Positions 18,143-28,045 of a DNA stretch of 64,000 bases are shown here, in pieces. The notes beneath the pieces were generated by a model. It was not told the origin of the DNA and did not search any database. It saw only the letters and a program-made list of their open reading frames with translations. The position numbers and the translations under genes are program-made. Every line of letters begins with the position of its first letter. Position 1 is the first letter of the stretch. Origin of the DNA: Rhizomicrobium electricum (GTDB lineage: Bacteria; Pseudomonadota; Alphaproteobacteria; Micropepsales; Micropepsaceae); assembly GCF_011762045.1 (NCBI RefSeq), contig NZ_JAASQS010000002.1, forward strand, positions 496,001-560,000, read 5' to 3'.

Positions 18143-18577
18143 ATGATTTGCTTTCGCCAGAGCCGCCTGAAACTGATCGCCGCCACGGTGCTGTTCGCCG
18201 CCTGGGCCGTCGCATTCGCCTTCATGGCGTTCGTCAGCGCCTATCTCACGGGCTTGTGGCCCTATGTCGGCCTCAGCGCCCTCGTCCCGCTGGCTGCGGC
18301 ATTCGCCATTGCGGCATTCATGACCGCGATGAGCTTTGCCACGCCCGCCACCCTGACGCTCGACGACGGCCGCCTCGTCTTCAAGACATGGCGCCGCACG
18401 GAAGATATCGCGCTCGCCGACATCGCCGGCTTCATGGTGATCCCGCCGACAGCCGCCTTGCGCTCGCCCGCCTGCGAAAAGAAAACCGGCCCGCGGAAAT
18501 TCGTCTCGTTCGGACGCTATTGGGAGAAGACGCCGGAAGAGATCGTGGCGGCACTGAAAACTAGACAGACTGAATAA
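18143..18577 (+). CDS. Hypothetical two-membrane-segment protein
   Basis: 144 residues. Two long hydrophobic stretches at about 10-35 (LIAATVLFAAWAVAFAFMAF) and 42-65 (GLSALVPLAAAFAIAAFMTA) are followed by a small soluble domain (ATLTLDDGRLVFKTWRRTED; FVSFGRYWEKTPEEIVAALK) that looks like a bacterial PH-like fold of the kind found after paired membrane helices. No function can be assigned. The ribosome site is weak. Confidence 0.55.
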   Translation: MICFRQSRLKLIAATVLFAAWAVAFAFMAFVSAYLTGLWPYVGLSALVPLAAAFAIAAFMTAMSFATPATLTLDDGRLVFKTWRRTEDIALADIAGFMVIPPTAALRSPACEKKTGPRKFVSFGRYWEKTPEEIVAALKTRQTE

Positions 18578-18586
18578 GCGACACCG

Positions 18587-20173
18587 ATGACCAAACGTAA
18601 GGTAACACGACACGCAGAACTGACATTCGCAACCCTTTGCGCGGACAGCGCGGTCACATGCAACCAATCGCATGAAGACGAGCGAGGCTGGGACTTCTTT
18701 ATTCAGTCTCCCCCAAGCCGCACTCCCGGAATACCTCTCGACCTCCAACCCCCGGGAACTAAATGCTTTGCACAGGTAAAGTCGCACAAGGGGAAATCCA
18801 GAAACATTACCCTTAAACTCTCTACCGCCCTTGAACTTGCTGGTTCAGAGATTCCGGCATTTATAGTAGTTTTCTGCTACAATACCTCTGGCACGCTCGT
18901 CGAAACGAGATATCTGCATCTTTGGCAGACTGAAATTTCTCGCATTTTGCTAGCTGTCCGCGAGCTCGATGCCAAGGGTGTTACCGAACTACAGAGACAT
19001 CGCATCGCGTTCGCAATTCACGCGATGAAAGCGATCAAGAATGTCGACCTAATACCACAAACTTCCGCCGACATTCGTTCCGTTGGGCCTGACTATTCGA
19101 GCAAAAAACATCATCTTTACAAGTGCCTCGGCTTTGAAGACTCGGCACTTTCCGGCATCATAGAATATCCGCCCGGAACGACATTAGAGATGCTCGTTGA
19201 TAACCAGATTGGCGTCATCGATAGGATCGAAGGCGCGCGAATAACTGCATACTCCACGCGTTTCGGAATCCCATCCGGCACATCGATTACGCCCGACGGT
19301 ACCGGATCGATTTCCATGCGCAGCCACCCAAAGGCCTGTACGGTACGCATCTCGTCAGAACTAGCTCAAAAACAGGTCTACATACCGAGCGAACTCTATG
19401 TACCAAACATCCCAAACTTGCCGGAAGATCTGCAAAAAATCCGTGTTAAAAACAGCTTCTCTGACATCGTTCTCGGTTTGCACGACGGCAAAGCGTATTA
19501 TCGTCTTCGGACAGATCAGAACGAACTTCACACGTTCGACAATCTCATCGCAGCATCAGATCTTCTACAGATAGTTTGCGCTGGAGAATTCAGACTAGAG
19601 ATAGACATTGATGATAAACCAGCAACATCAGCAAACGTAAAGATTGGCGCACCGCAAAATATCCCCTCGCTTACAGTCCTCGACAATTTCATCAACTATC
19701 TTCGACCCTTGCGCGCGGCCGAAATTCCCTCAGAATTTCGGTGTTCTCTCGCTTCACTATTAGGTCAGGTAAAACTTCTGGCCTATTGCACAGAGTTGGC
19801 AACCGGCACATCAGTTACAGGCAAATGCCAAATTGCATGGGCGCAAGAGGCGTATTCTGGGCGAGCGAACGTGCTCTTCTACATGTTCGTCGAAATACCA
19901 AATTTCGTTATCTACTTGATAGTGCGGCGGCGAGCGGAATTGTCGAGCGCAGATGACGGATCCGCATCTTTCGAACTGCGAGAAACACAATATTGTCGTG
20001 TAAGAATCCTCCCAGGCTCGCACCAGATGCACTCTTCATCCATTGAAGCTGAAATTGACGCGTGCGCAAAAGCTGCTACGGATTATCCTGTACTCAGATT
20101 TGGCCCATATCTTGGTGAAACCAAGGGAGACGTCACAGCAGACGAACATCAGGACAGCTACCTACCCCAATAG
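18587..20173 (+). CDS. Foreign-looking protein with N-terminal DUF4365/restriction-nuclease-like domain
   Basis: 528 residues. The N-terminus resembles PD-(D/E)xK-type DUF4365 domains: RHAELTFATLCA, then GWDFFIQ and KCFAQVKSHKGKS (E...D...QxK). Between about 80 and 530 there is no domain I recognise; a later FVEIPNFVIYLIVRRRAEL stretch is hydrophobic but probably a buried strand. Base and codon use (AT-rich third positions; ATA, AGA, TTA codons) clearly differ from neighbours, indicating recent transfer. The start is close behind the upstream gene (9 bases) with a weak ribosome site, and the end overlaps the convergent GFA gene by 12 bases. It may be a single-gene nuclease defence factor, but this is inference. 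Confidence 0.7.
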   Translation: MTKRKVTRHAELTFATLCADSAVTCNQSHEDERGWDFFIQSPPSRTPGIPLDLQPPGTKCFAQVKSHKGKSRNITLKLSTALELAGSEIPAFIVVFCYNTSGTLVETRYLHLWQTEISRILLAVRELDAKGVTELQRHRIAFAIHAMKAIKNVDLIPQTSADIRSVGPDYSSKKHHLYKCLGFEDSALSGIIEYPPGTTLEMLVDNQIGVIDRIEGARITAYSTRFGIPSGTSITPDGTGSISMRSHPKACTVRISSELAQKQVYIPSELYVPNIPNLPEDLQKIRVKNSFSDIVLGLHDGKAYYRLRTDQNELHTFDNLIAASDLLQIVCAGEFRLEIDIDDKPATSANVKIGAPQNIPSLTVLDNFINYLRPLRAAEIPSEFRCSLASLLGQVKLLAYCTELATGTSVTGKCQIAWAQEAYSGRANVLFYMFVEIPNFVIYLIVRRRAELSSADDGSASFELRETQYCRVRILPGSHQMHSSSIEAEIDACAKAATDYPVLRFGPYLGETKGDVTADEHQDSYLPQ

Positions 20174-20638
20174 CGCATCCCGGCGCGCCAAGCTCTCCGC
20201 CGGCCATTCCTTTTCCATGTCGTAGTATTCCTCGAACGCGCGGGCGCCTTCGGGCAGCACCACCCAACCGAGTTTCGAGCGGGTGTAGATGTGGACGTCG
20301 GGCGGCAGCACCGATGGCATGTCCAGCGTCGCCACGCGCACGAACGCAAGAATGCGGCGGCGGCCGTAGTCGCTCCACACCGCGCTCTTGCACTTCGGGC
20401 AGCGATAGATGTCGTGCGGACGGCCGCTGTCGGTCTTCATCTCGATCGCTTCGGACTCGCCCGACAGCAGCGTGACGCGGTCGCGTTCGATCAGCGCATT
20501 GATGGCGAAGGCCGATCCGGCCTGCTTCTGGCAGTCGGTGCAGTGGCAGCAATGCACGAACATCGGCGGCGTTTCGAGCCGGTAGCGGATAAAGCCGCAG
20601 AAACAGCCGCCTTCGAGCGGATAATCGGCCATGGGCAT
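20162..20638 (-). CDS. GFA-family (glutathione-dependent formaldehyde-activating enzyme-like) protein
   Basis: 158 residues with the zinc ligands of the GFA/CENP-V fold: GGCFCGFIRYR, VHCCHCTDCQKQAG and YRCPKCKSAVW. Most members are not true formaldehyde-activating enzymes, and function is often unknown. ATG at 20638; MADYPLEGG at 20632 is an alternative start. Confidence 0.85.
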   Translation of the reverse strand: MPMADYPLEGGCFCGFIRYRLETPPMFVHCCHCTDCQKQAGSAFAINALIERDRVTLLSGESEAIEMKTDSGRPHDIYRCPKCKSAVWSDYGRRRILAFVRVATLDMPSVLPPDVHIYTRSKLGWVVLPEGARAFEEYYDMEKEWPAESLARRDALLG

Positions 20639-20864
20639 TTCCTCGATTCACGCTCGCCTTTTTTAGCGCATCGCCGCCGTGCGAGACAAACGTTTCTGAT
20701 TTCGATCAACAGTGCGGCGGCGCGACGCATTAACAGTCCGCATACGGATCATCAGGCAACTTGCCGCATCGGGGTTTCCCGGAATAGCGATAGTTAACGT
20801 TCCTTACCAATATCCCAATCCATCGGCCTGGGGGCGGGCCCGTACAACAGGATTGGGAAACGCC

Positions 20865-21986
20865 ATGCACAAATACGGATTCTTCCGCATCGCCGCCACC
20901 GTCACCTTCGCTTTCGCGGTATTGCCGGCCGCATCGCACGCCGCGACCACGTTCACCGTCGGCCCGACCCAGTACTACAAAACCATCCAGGCCGCGGTGG
21001 ACAAGGCCAACTCCGGCGACACGATCAACATCCAGCCGGGCACCTACGGCGCGGCGAACATCACCAAGTCGAACCTTCTGATCCAGGGCATCGGCACGAC
21101 GGCGCCGGTCATCACCGGCAAGTCCTACGGCGACAAGGGCCTGTTCGTCATTTCCGGCACCAACACCACGATCAAGAACATCACCTTCCAGAATGCGACT
21201 TCGACCTCCGGCAACGGTGCCGGCATCCGCATGCAGGGCACCAACCTCACGGTGCTGAACTCGAAATTCACCGGCAACCAGGACGGCATTCTCACCGACG
21301 CCAATACCAAGAGCACGCTCACGGTGAAGAATTCGACCTTCGACAAGAACGGCACCTGCGTGTCGTCGAGCGGCTGCGCCCATGCCATCTACGCCGGTCA
21401 CATCGCCGCGCTGGACGTCGAGAACTCCACTTTCAACAACACCCAGGCCGGTCATTCCATCAAGTCGCGCGCCAATGCCACCACGGTGATGAACAACACC
21501 ATCCGGGACACGTCCACCGGCACGGCGTCCTATCTGATCGACGTGCCCAACGGCGGCGCCGTGACGATCACCGGCAACAACCTGGAAAAGGGTCCGAAGT
21601 CGACCAATTCGACGACCGCGATCGCGCTGGGCGAAGAAGGCGCGACCAATCCCGCCGGCGCGATGCTGATCGCCAACAACACCTTCCAGAACGATCTGTC
21701 GAAGACGCAGTCGTTCGTGTGGAACAAGACCGGAAGCTCGTCGCTGCAGGTCGCGGGCAATGTGCTGACGGGTTATGCCACCAAGACGCTGAACGGCCCC
21801 GGCACGGTGTCGACGCAATCGACCAAGGTGGCCGTGCTGAGCGCCGGCACCGCCGCAGCCGCCTTCGCCGCCATGCCGGCAAGCTTCGGCACCCCGACCG
21901 ACGTGCCCGAGCCGATGTCGCTGGCGCTGTTCGCCACCTTCCTCGTCGGTCTCGGCTTCTTCGGCAAGGTTCGAAAAGCGGAGTAG
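20865..21986 (+). CDS. Secreted right-handed beta-helix protein with PEP-CTERM sorting signal
   Basis: 373 residues from ATG 20865 (GGATTGGG upstream). A signal peptide (MHKYGFFRIAATVTFAFAVL...SHA) precedes a Pel-like repeat region rich in Asn, Thr and Gly (TIQAAVDKANSGDTINIQPG is a typical periplasmic copper-binding/NosD-type first turn; then repeated TIKNITFQNAT, TVLNSKFTGNQ, TVKNSTFDKNG, ALDVENSTFNN coils). The C-terminus is VPEPMSLALFATFLVGLGFF plus a basic KVRK tail: the PEP motif, membrane helix and basic end of PEP-CTERM exosortase substrates. Likely surface-displayed or an exopolysaccharide-associated protein. No exosortase is in the window. The frame extends upstream to 20712, but the signal peptide fixes the start. 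Confidence 0.82.
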   Translation: MHKYGFFRIAATVTFAFAVLPAASHAATTFTVGPTQYYKTIQAAVDKANSGDTINIQPGTYGAANITKSNLLIQGIGTTAPVITGKSYGDKGLFVISGTNTTIKNITFQNATSTSGNGAGIRMQGTNLTVLNSKFTGNQDGILTDANTKSTLTVKNSTFDKNGTCVSSSGCAHAIYAGHIAALDVENSTFNNTQAGHSIKSRANATTVMNNTIRDTSTGTASYLIDVPNGGAVTITGNNLEKGPKSTNSTTAIALGEEGATNPAGAMLIANNTFQNDLSKTQSFVWNKTGSSSLQVAGNVLTGYATKTLNGPGTVSTQSTKVAVLSAGTAAAAFAAMPASFGTPTDVPEPMSLALFATFLVGLGFFGKVRKAE

Positions 21987-22009
21987 CTTCCCCCGCAAGC
22001 TCCGCCTCC

Positions 22010-22046
22010 CCCCGCGCCGGTCCACGTTCCGGTGCGGGGGTTTCCT
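22010..22046 (+). terminator. Rho-independent terminator after the PEP-CTERM gene
   Basis: Stem CCCCGCGCCGG (22010-22020) pairs with CCGGTGCGGGG (22029-22039) with one mismatch and an eight-base loop, then GTTTCCTT. It lies 24 bases after the stop. Confidence 0.6.
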
Positions 22047-22113
22047 TCCCTCACGAGACACTTGGCGCGACGCACGGCTTTGTTAGCATGCCGCCGGATC
22101 TTTCGAGGGCGTC

Positions 22114-22794
22114 ATGGCCGAAACCGCCGATATCGCGTTCCTGTTCGACGTCGACAACACGCTGGTCGACAACGACAGCATCACCCGCGACCTTTCCGAG
22201 TACCTGACGCGCGAGCACGGCGCCTATGCGCACGACTGTTATTGGCTCCTGTTCGAGGAACTCCGGCGCGAACTCGGCTATGCCGACTATCTCGGCGCCC
22301 TGGAGCGCTATCGCGTGAAATACATGCACGATCCGCGCATCCTGCGGATGGCGAACTGGCTGATCGACTATCCGTTCCGCGACCGGCTGTTTCCCGGTGC
22401 GATCGAAGCGGTCCGCCATGTTGCGCAATGGGGCGTGACGGCCATCGTTTCCGACGGCGACGCCGTGTTCCAGCCGCGCAAGGTGCTTTGCGCCGGCCTG
22501 TCGGAATTATTCGAGCGGCGGGTGCTGATCTACATCCACAAGGAAGAGGAGTTGGCGTATGTCGAGCGCATCTTCCCGGCGCGCCATTATGTGATGATCG
22601 ACGACAAGCTCCGCCTGCTCGCCGCCATCAAGCAGTACTGGGGCGACCGCGTCACCACGGTATTCCCGCGCCAGGGCCACTACGCCACCGACATGCACAT
22701 CCTGACCGAATATCCCGCCGCCGACCTCAGCATCGACCACATTGCCGATCTGTTGCGGTTCGACAAAAGCGATTTTCTCAAGACGTACGAATAA
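22114..22794 (+). CDS. HAD-family hydrolase
   Basis: 226 residues. Motif I is FLFDVDNTLVDND with the nucleophile Asp; motif II AIVSDGDAVF (S/T); motif III lysine region in LIYIHKEEELAYV; motif IV YVMIDDKLRLLAAIK. The cap is helical (ITRDLSEYLTREHGAYAHDC). These are phosphatases of small metabolites; the substrate cannot be named. GAGGG precedes the ATG. It shares a convergent terminator with the mannonate dehydratase gene. Confidence 0.8.
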   Translation: MAETADIAFLFDVDNTLVDNDSITRDLSEYLTREHGAYAHDCYWLLFEELRRELGYADYLGALERYRVKYMHDPRILRMANWLIDYPFRDRLFPGAIEAVRHVAQWGVTAIVSDGDAVFQPRKVLCAGLSELFERRVLIYIHKEEELAYVERIFPARHYVMIDDKLRLLAAIKQYWGDRVTTVFPRQGHYATDMHILTEYPAADLSIDHIADLLRFDKSDFLKTYE

Positions 22795-22795
22795 A

Positions 22796-22821
22796 AAAGG
22801 GGCGCCCGGAAGCGCCCCTTT
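22796..22821. terminator. Bidirectional intrinsic terminator between HAD gene and uxuA
   Basis: AAAGGGGCGC (22796-22805), loop CCGGAA, GCGCCCCTTT (22812-22821) is a perfect ten-base stem. On the minus strand it is followed by TTTTTT, making it a strong terminator for uxuA; on the plus strand the T run is short. Confidence 0.82.
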
Positions 22822-22843
22822 GCATTGCTATCGCGTAAAGCCG

Positions 22844-23896
22844 TCAGACCGGTTTGCCCTCGCCTTTGGCGATGCCTTCCCACAGGCCGTTAAGATAGAC
22901 CGCGCCCAGCGCGCGATCATACAGGCCGTAGCCGGGCTTGCCGGTTTCGCCCCAGATCATGCGGCCGTGGTCGGGGCGGACGTAACCGGTGAAGCCGGTG
23001 TCGTAATACGCCTTGACGATGGCGCCGATGTCGAGCGAACCGCAATCGGACTTGTGGGCGGTTTCGTTGAAATTGCCCTTCTCGTCGACTTTCACATTGC
23101 GGATGTGGGCGAAGTGGATACGCCCGGCCCCGGAGAATTCCTTCACCAGTTCGACGATGTTGTTCTTGAGATCGGCGCCAAGCGAACCCGAGCACAGCGT
23201 CAGGCCGTTGGCGGGCACATCGACGATCTTCAAGAGCCGGCGCAGGTCGTGCACGTCCTTGACGATGCGCGGCAGACCGAAGATCGGGCGCGGCGGATCG
23301 TCGGGATGGATCGCCATCTTGATGCCGGCCTCTTCCGCCGCCGGGATCACGCCTTTGAGGAACGCCGTCAGGTTGGCCCACAGCGTCTCTTCGTCGACCG
23401 ACTTGTATTCGTCGAGCAGCGCCTTCAGCTCCTCCGGCTTGTAGGACGCGTCCCAGCCCGGCAGGTTGATGCCCTTCGACACGTCGATCTTGTTGACGAC
23501 CTCGACATCGAACGCCAGCGCCGACGAGCCGTCCGGCATCTTCATGTCGAGCGTGGTGCGGGTCCAGTCGAACACCGGCATGAAGTTGTAGCAGACCACC
23601 TTGAGCCCGCATTTGCCGAGATTGCGCAGGCTCTGGGCGTAATTCTCGATCAGGCGTTTCGCCGTCGGGCGGCCGAGCTTGATGTCCTCATGCACCGGCA
23701 CGCTTTCGATTACGTCGAACGCCAGCCCATGCGCCTCGATCTTCTTCTTGAGCGCCAGGATGTTCTCGACCGGCCACACCTCGCCGACCGGAATGTCGTA
23801 AACGGCCGAGACGATGCCGTGCATCCCCGGAATCTGGCGGATGTAGTCGAGGCTGACGGGGTCGCTGTCGCCATACCAGCGGAAGGACATTTTCAT
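22844..23896 (-). CDS. uxuA: Mannonate dehydratase
   Basis: 350 residues. The family start [20 protein letters not shown] is followed by [73 protein letters not shown] and [12 protein letters not shown], the metal-binding TIM-barrel blocks of UxuA. It converts D-mannonate to 2-keto-3-deoxygluconate in glucuronate catabolism. No other uronate gene is nearby, so it is isolated from the pathway here. MSFRW (23890) is an alternative start. Confidence 0.93.
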   Translation of the reverse strand: MKMSFRWYGDSDPVSLDYIRQIPGMHGIVSAVYDIPVGEVWPVENILALKKKIEAHGLAFDVIESVPVHEDIKLGRPTAKRLIENYAQSLRNLGKCGLKVVCYNFMPVFDWTRTTLDMKMPDGSSALAFDVEVVNKIDVSKGINLPGWDASYKPEELKALLDEYKSVDEETLWANLTAFLKGVIPAAEEAGIKMAIHPDDPPRPIFGLPRIVKDVHDLRRLLKIVDVPANGLTLCSGSLGADLKNNIVELVKEFSGAGRIHFAHIRNVKVDEKGNFNETAHKSDCGSLDIGAIVKAYYDTGFTGYVRPDHGRMIWGETGKPGYGLYDRALGAVYLNGLWEGIAKGEGKPV

Positions 23897-23961
23897 GGGC
23901 GGGTTTCCTCAGGGCTTATGATACCGGTCCCATCATAGCCATTCCGGCCCGCCTTTGTCAT

Positions 23962-23989
23962 GGGCCCGCCGTGACGCGGCGGCGGGCCC
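23962..23989 (-). terminator. Possible transcription end after the first chemoreceptor gene
   Basis: GGGCCCGCCG (23962-23971) pairs perfectly with CGGCGGGCCC (23980-23989). No T run follows on the minus strand, though GGTTTTCC follows on the plus strand, so its role as a terminator is uncertain. Confidence 0.35.
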
Positions 23990-24004
23990 GGTTTTCCCCT
24001 CGAT

Positions 24005-25852
24005 TCAGAACTCCTCCCAGTCGCCGGCGGGCGCTGCGGCGGCGGCACGGCGGGAACCGGCCACGGCCTTGAGGGCCGGACGCCCCGGTTTGGCGCCCAC
24101 ATGCGGTTGCGGCACCGGCTTCGCCGCGGCAGCGACCTTGCCGACATTGAAGAAGCTCACCATCTCCTGCAGCGTATGCGTCTCGCCGGCCAGGCTGCGC
24201 GAGGCGGCGGTCGACTGTTCGACCATGGCCGCGTTCTGCTGGGTCATCTGGTCCATCTGGGTGACGGCGGCATTGACCTCCTCGATGCCGGTCGATTGCT
24301 GCTCCGCCGCCAGAGCCATTTCGTTCACCAGCTGATTGATCTGCTGCACCTGCTCGACGATCTGGCGCAGTGCCGCGCCGGACTCGCCCACCAGCTTGAC
24401 CCCGGCGCCGACATGCTCGCCGGACGTGGAGATCAGCGTCTTGATCTCCTTGGCCGCTCCGCTGGAGCGCTGCGCCAGCGCCCGCACTTCCGAGGCCACC
24501 ACGGCAAAGCCTTTGCCCGCTTCGCCGGCACGCGCCGCTTCGACACCGGCATTCAGCGCCAGAAGATTGGTCTGGAACGCGATCTCGTCGATCACGCTGA
24601 TGATGTCGGTGATCTGGCGCGACGATTGGGCAATGGCATCCATCGCCTGGATCGCGGAGCCCACGACGCGCCCGCCCTGTTCCGCCACGGTCTGCGCCGA
24701 TTGCACGGAGGTACGCGCGTCCTTGGCGTTGCTGGCCGTCTTCTTCACCGTCGTCGTGATTTCCTCGAGCGCCGCCGCCGTTTCTTCCAGCGACGCGGCC
24801 TGCTGTTCGGTGCGGTGCGACAGGTCGTCGGCGGCCGTCGAGATTTCGCCGGCACCGTTAGCGATGCCATCGGTGGCCGACAAAACACTCGCCAGCGTGT
24901 CCTGCATCCGCTCCATGGCGCCGTTGAAGTCGCTCTTCAGCTTGACGAACGGGCCGGTGAGTTCGGCCGTCACCCGATGGGTGAGATTGCCCTTGGCGAG
25001 ATGATCGAGCCCGGTGCCGATGCTCGAAACGATCGCCTCGGTCTGCTCGGCTTTGGAACGCTCCGCCGCCGCCAGTTCGTTCTTGAACGCGGTCATCGCT
25101 TCGGCGAGCTTGCCGATTTCATCCTTCTGGTCGGCATGGGGAACATGGGCGTCCAGATGGCCTCTGGCGAGTTCGCCCATGGCGTCGGTCATGCGGCCGA
25201 GCGGCGTCGACACGCCGGTGATGAGCACGTAGCCCACGGCGAAGCACAACAGTACGCTCATACCGAGGGCGATGAAGATCCATAGGCGCGCGCTGACGAA
25301 GGTTACTTCGCCTTCCTTGGCCGAGGCATTGCCGGCGGCAATGTTGTAGTCGACGTTGGTCTCGATCGCCTTCGCCAGATCGTTGAAGGCAAGACGCATG
25401 GGGCCGAGCGAATATTCCCCGGCTGCCGCCGGTCCCTTTTCCTTCAGCGTCCGGTTGAGGATCTCCACGGTGTCCTCGTAGCGGGTTTGAGCGGTCTTTA
25501 TCTGGTCCGCAAGTTCGCGCTCGCGGGGCGAGGTGATCGTCGGCAGGTACTTGTTCCAGCTTTCGGCCGACATTGCCTGGAGCTTGGGGACGCTGGCCGA
25601 AATCATCGCGCGTTCCGTTTCGGTGGCCGCGAAAATGCCGCTGATATGAAAGGTGCGCAGGCGCGTCTGAGCGTATTGGTACTTGCCGAGATAACCGATC
25701 CCCAGCAACCAGTTGTCGCGAATATCCGCGGCGCGCGCATTCAACTGGGACAGGCGCACCACCGAGAAGGCGCCGAGGGCGATGGTGGCGATCATGACGC
25801 AAACAAGGGCGCCGGCGATCTTGCCGCGCACCGAAACATCCGCAATCCGCAT
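24005..25852 (-). CDS. Methyl-accepting chemotaxis protein 1 (4HB sensor, CheR pentapeptide)
   Basis: 615 residues. Membrane segments near 10-32 ([19 protein letters not shown]) and 190-210 ([20 protein letters not shown]) bracket a periplasmic four-helix-bundle type domain. A HAMP region ([20 protein letters not shown]) leads to the signalling hairpin with the conserved tip [20 protein letters not shown]. The last residues, GDWEEF, resemble the CheR-docking pentapeptide (NWETF in enteric receptors). It is the last of three tandem paralogues on one strand; no che genes are in view. Ligand unknown. Confidence 0.93.
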   Translation of the reverse strand: MRIADVSVRGKIAGALVCVMIATIALGAFSVVRLSQLNARAADIRDNWLLGIGYLGKYQYAQTRLRTFHISGIFAATETERAMISASVPKLQAMSAESWNKYLPTITSPRERELADQIKTAQTRYEDTVEILNRTLKEKGPAAAGEYSLGPMRLAFNDLAKAIETNVDYNIAAGNASAKEGEVTFVSARLWIFIALGMSVLLCFAVGYVLITGVSTPLGRMTDAMGELARGHLDAHVPHADQKDEIGKLAEAMTAFKNELAAAERSKAEQTEAIVSSIGTGLDHLAKGNLTHRVTAELTGPFVKLKSDFNGAMERMQDTLASVLSATDGIANGAGEISTAADDLSHRTEQQAASLEETAAALEEITTTVKKTASNAKDARTSVQSAQTVAEQGGRVVGSAIQAMDAIAQSSRQITDIISVIDEIAFQTNLLALNAGVEAARAGEAGKGFAVVASEVRALAQRSSGAAKEIKTLISTSGEHVGAGVKLVGESGAALRQIVEQVQQINQLVNEMALAAEQQSTGIEEVNAAVTQMDQMTQQNAAMVEQSTAASRSLAGETHTLQEMVSFFNVGKVAAAAKPVPQPHVGAKPGRPALKAVAGSRRAAAAAPAGDWEEF

Positions 25853-26012
25853 CTTGGTTCTCCTGGGGCGGAAACAGGAGTTGCAAATCCTTCTTATTTA
25901 GAAAAGAAGAGTCTTGAATGCAGGTTTATGAGATATTTATGAAGATCGTAGTTGACCGCAATTACACATACGATTTCGCGCACAAATGCCGGCGCATCAC
26001 ACGCCCGAAATG

Positions 26013-26043
26013 AAAACGGGCGGAAGTTTCCCTCCGCCCGTTT
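26013..26043 (-). terminator. Intrinsic terminator after chemoreceptor 2
   Basis: AAACGGGCGGA (26014-26024) pairs with TCCGCCCGTTT (26033-26043), an 11-base perfect stem with an eight-base loop. Reading the minus strand, the stem runs into TTTTC. It lies about 20 bases after the stop of the 26062-27948 receptor gene. Confidence 0.75.
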
Positions 26044-26061
26044 ATCTTTGAACTACTGAAA

Positions 26062-27948
26062 TCAGAACTCGGTCCAGTCGTCGGTACCGGTCGCCTTCGC
26101 CGATCTCACGACCTTGCGAGGCGGCGGCCGGAGCGCGGAGCGTGCCGGCTTCGACGCGGCTCTCGTCTGCGGTTCAGCCCGCATCTCGCGCGCATCGCCG
26201 CCAACATCGAAGAAGCTGACGAGCTGCTGCAAATGCTGTGTCTCGCCGGCCAGACTGCGCGAGGCGGCGGTCGACTGCTCGACCATCGCGGCATTCTGCT
26301 GGGTCATCTGATCCATGGCACCGACGGCGGTGTTGACTTCCTCGATGCCGGAAGCTTCCTGCTGCGCCGCCAGAGCCATTTCCTGGACGACGGTATTGAT
26401 CTGCCTGACCTGCTGCACGATATGGGTCAGCGCCTGACCGGTCGCCGCGACGTGCTTGACGCCGTCCGCCACCTGATCGCCGGACGCGCCGATCAGTGCC
26501 TTGATCTCCTTCGCCGCCCCGCTGGAGCGTTGCGCCAGAGCGCGCACTTCCGAGGCGACCACAGCGAACCCCCTGCCCGCGTCGCCGGCGCGCGCCGCTT
26601 CGACACCCGCATTTAAGGCAAGCAGATTGGTCTGGAACGCGATCTCGTCGATGACGCCGATGATGTCGGTGATCTTCCGCGACGACTGGGCGATGGCGTC
26701 CATCGCCTGGGTGGCCGTCTCGACCACGCGACCGCCCTCTTCCGCCGCATCCTTGGCCGAGGCCATGAAGGCATTGACCTCCTTGGTATTGGCGGCCGTT
26801 TGCTTGACGGTGATGGTGATTTCCTCGAGCGCGGCCGACGTCTGTTCCAGGCTGGCGGCCTGCTGTTCGGTACGGCGGGACAGATCGTCGGCGGCGGTCG
26901 AGACTTCCCCGGCGCCGCTGGCAATCTGGTGCGTCGCGCCGAGCACGCCTTTCAGGGTGTCCTGGAGACGTTCGGCGGCGGCATTGAAGTCATGCTTCAG
27001 CTTGGCAAATGCGCCGCTGAGTTCCGAGGTGACGCGATGGGTAAGGTCGCCTTCGGCCAGGCGCGCCAGCCCGGCGCCGATGCTGTCGACAATGACCTTT
27101 GTCTGCTCGGCCTTGGAGCGCTCGGCCGCCGCGAGTTGTCCTTTGAAGGTCGTCATGGACCCGGCAAGCCGGCCGATTTCGTCGCCCTGGTCCGCATGCG
27201 GCACGTGGACGTCGAGATTGCCGCGCGCCAGCTCGTCCATAGCGTCGGTCATGGCACCCAGCGGCGAGGAGACCGAACGGATCAGGACGAAGCCTGCCGC
27301 CACCGCAAGCAGCGCCGCCAACACCATTGCGACAATGATCCAGAGATGGGCGGACTCGTAGGCCTGCTGCCCCCGCTTTCCCGATGTTGCCGCGCCCGCG
27401 TCGTGATAGACAGTATAGTCCTCCAACAGGGTCTGCAATTTGTCGTAGGCGTGCTTCGCCGGTCCGGCTGCGTAATAAGTGTTGGCCGCGGCCTGCCCCT
27501 GGTCGTGCAGCAGCTTGAACATTGCCGGTTCGGCGGCGAGATAGGCATCCCAGTCAGCGCGCAGCGTGCGGATGCGCTCGCGTTCGCTGTCGTTCTCGGC
27601 AGTGGGAGCAAATTTCCCGTACACCGCTTCGAACTGACCGCGCAGCTTGGCAAGGTTCGCCGCTTCCTTCTGCCACTGCGCCTCGGTCGACCACATCAGA
27701 TAGACCGCTTGGCGCTGCCGATACCGCATCGAGATGAACTTCATTTCGCCGACCGTGCGAATGCCCGGCGTCCAGTCGTCGCGGAATTCGACGGCGTTGG
27801 CTTGCACCACCGCCAGCCGTTGCATCGCAAACAGCCCCAGACCGAGCGTCGCCACCAGGACGCAGGCGAATGCGCCGATCACCTTGGCCCGGACCGACCA
27901 GTTTTTCAGAAATCCCGACACAGCAGCACCCGTGGAATGAAACCGCAC
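26062..27948 (-). CDS. Methyl-accepting chemotaxis protein 2 (4HB sensor, CheR pentapeptide)
   Basis: 628 residues. First membrane segment [20 protein letters not shown] (about 23-42), periplasmic helical region with [20 protein letters not shown], second segment [24 protein letters not shown], then the signalling domain with the same tip as its neighbours. The C-terminal tail ends TDDWTEF. The sensing domains of the three receptors differ much more than their signalling parts, as expected after duplication and ligand divergence. Start could also be the GTG ten codons downstream (VSGFLKNW). Confidence 0.93.
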   Translation of the reverse strand: MRFHSTGAAVSGFLKNWSVRAKVIGAFACVLVATLGLGLFAMQRLAVVQANAVEFRDDWTPGIRTVGEMKFISMRYRQRQAVYLMWSTEAQWQKEAANLAKLRGQFEAVYGKFAPTAENDSERERIRTLRADWDAYLAAEPAMFKLLHDQGQAAANTYYAAGPAKHAYDKLQTLLEDYTVYHDAGAATSGKRGQQAYESAHLWIIVAMVLAALLAVAAGFVLIRSVSSPLGAMTDAMDELARGNLDVHVPHADQGDEIGRLAGSMTTFKGQLAAAERSKAEQTKVIVDSIGAGLARLAEGDLTHRVTSELSGAFAKLKHDFNAAAERLQDTLKGVLGATHQIASGAGEVSTAADDLSRRTEQQAASLEQTSAALEEITITVKQTAANTKEVNAFMASAKDAAEEGGRVVETATQAMDAIAQSSRKITDIIGVIDEIAFQTNLLALNAGVEAARAGDAGRGFAVVASEVRALAQRSSGAAKEIKALIGASGDQVADGVKHVAATGQALTHIVQQVRQINTVVQEMALAAQQEASGIEEVNTAVGAMDQMTQQNAAMVEQSTAASRSLAGETQHLQQLVSFFDVGGDAREMRAEPQTRAASKPARSALRPPPRKVVRSAKATGTDDWTEF

Positions 27949-28045
27949 GGGTGCAAGCTAGAGGTGCATTGGTTGACAACGCGTGGATTGGCCGGCCGCA
28001 GAGCCTAGTCTGCCGCTCCGGAATTGTACGTACCAGCTACGGACT

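Noticed and set aside
20712..20864. Upstream extension of the PEP-CTERM gene
   Set aside because: Would place the signal peptide in the interior; the ATG at 20865 fits the export signal.
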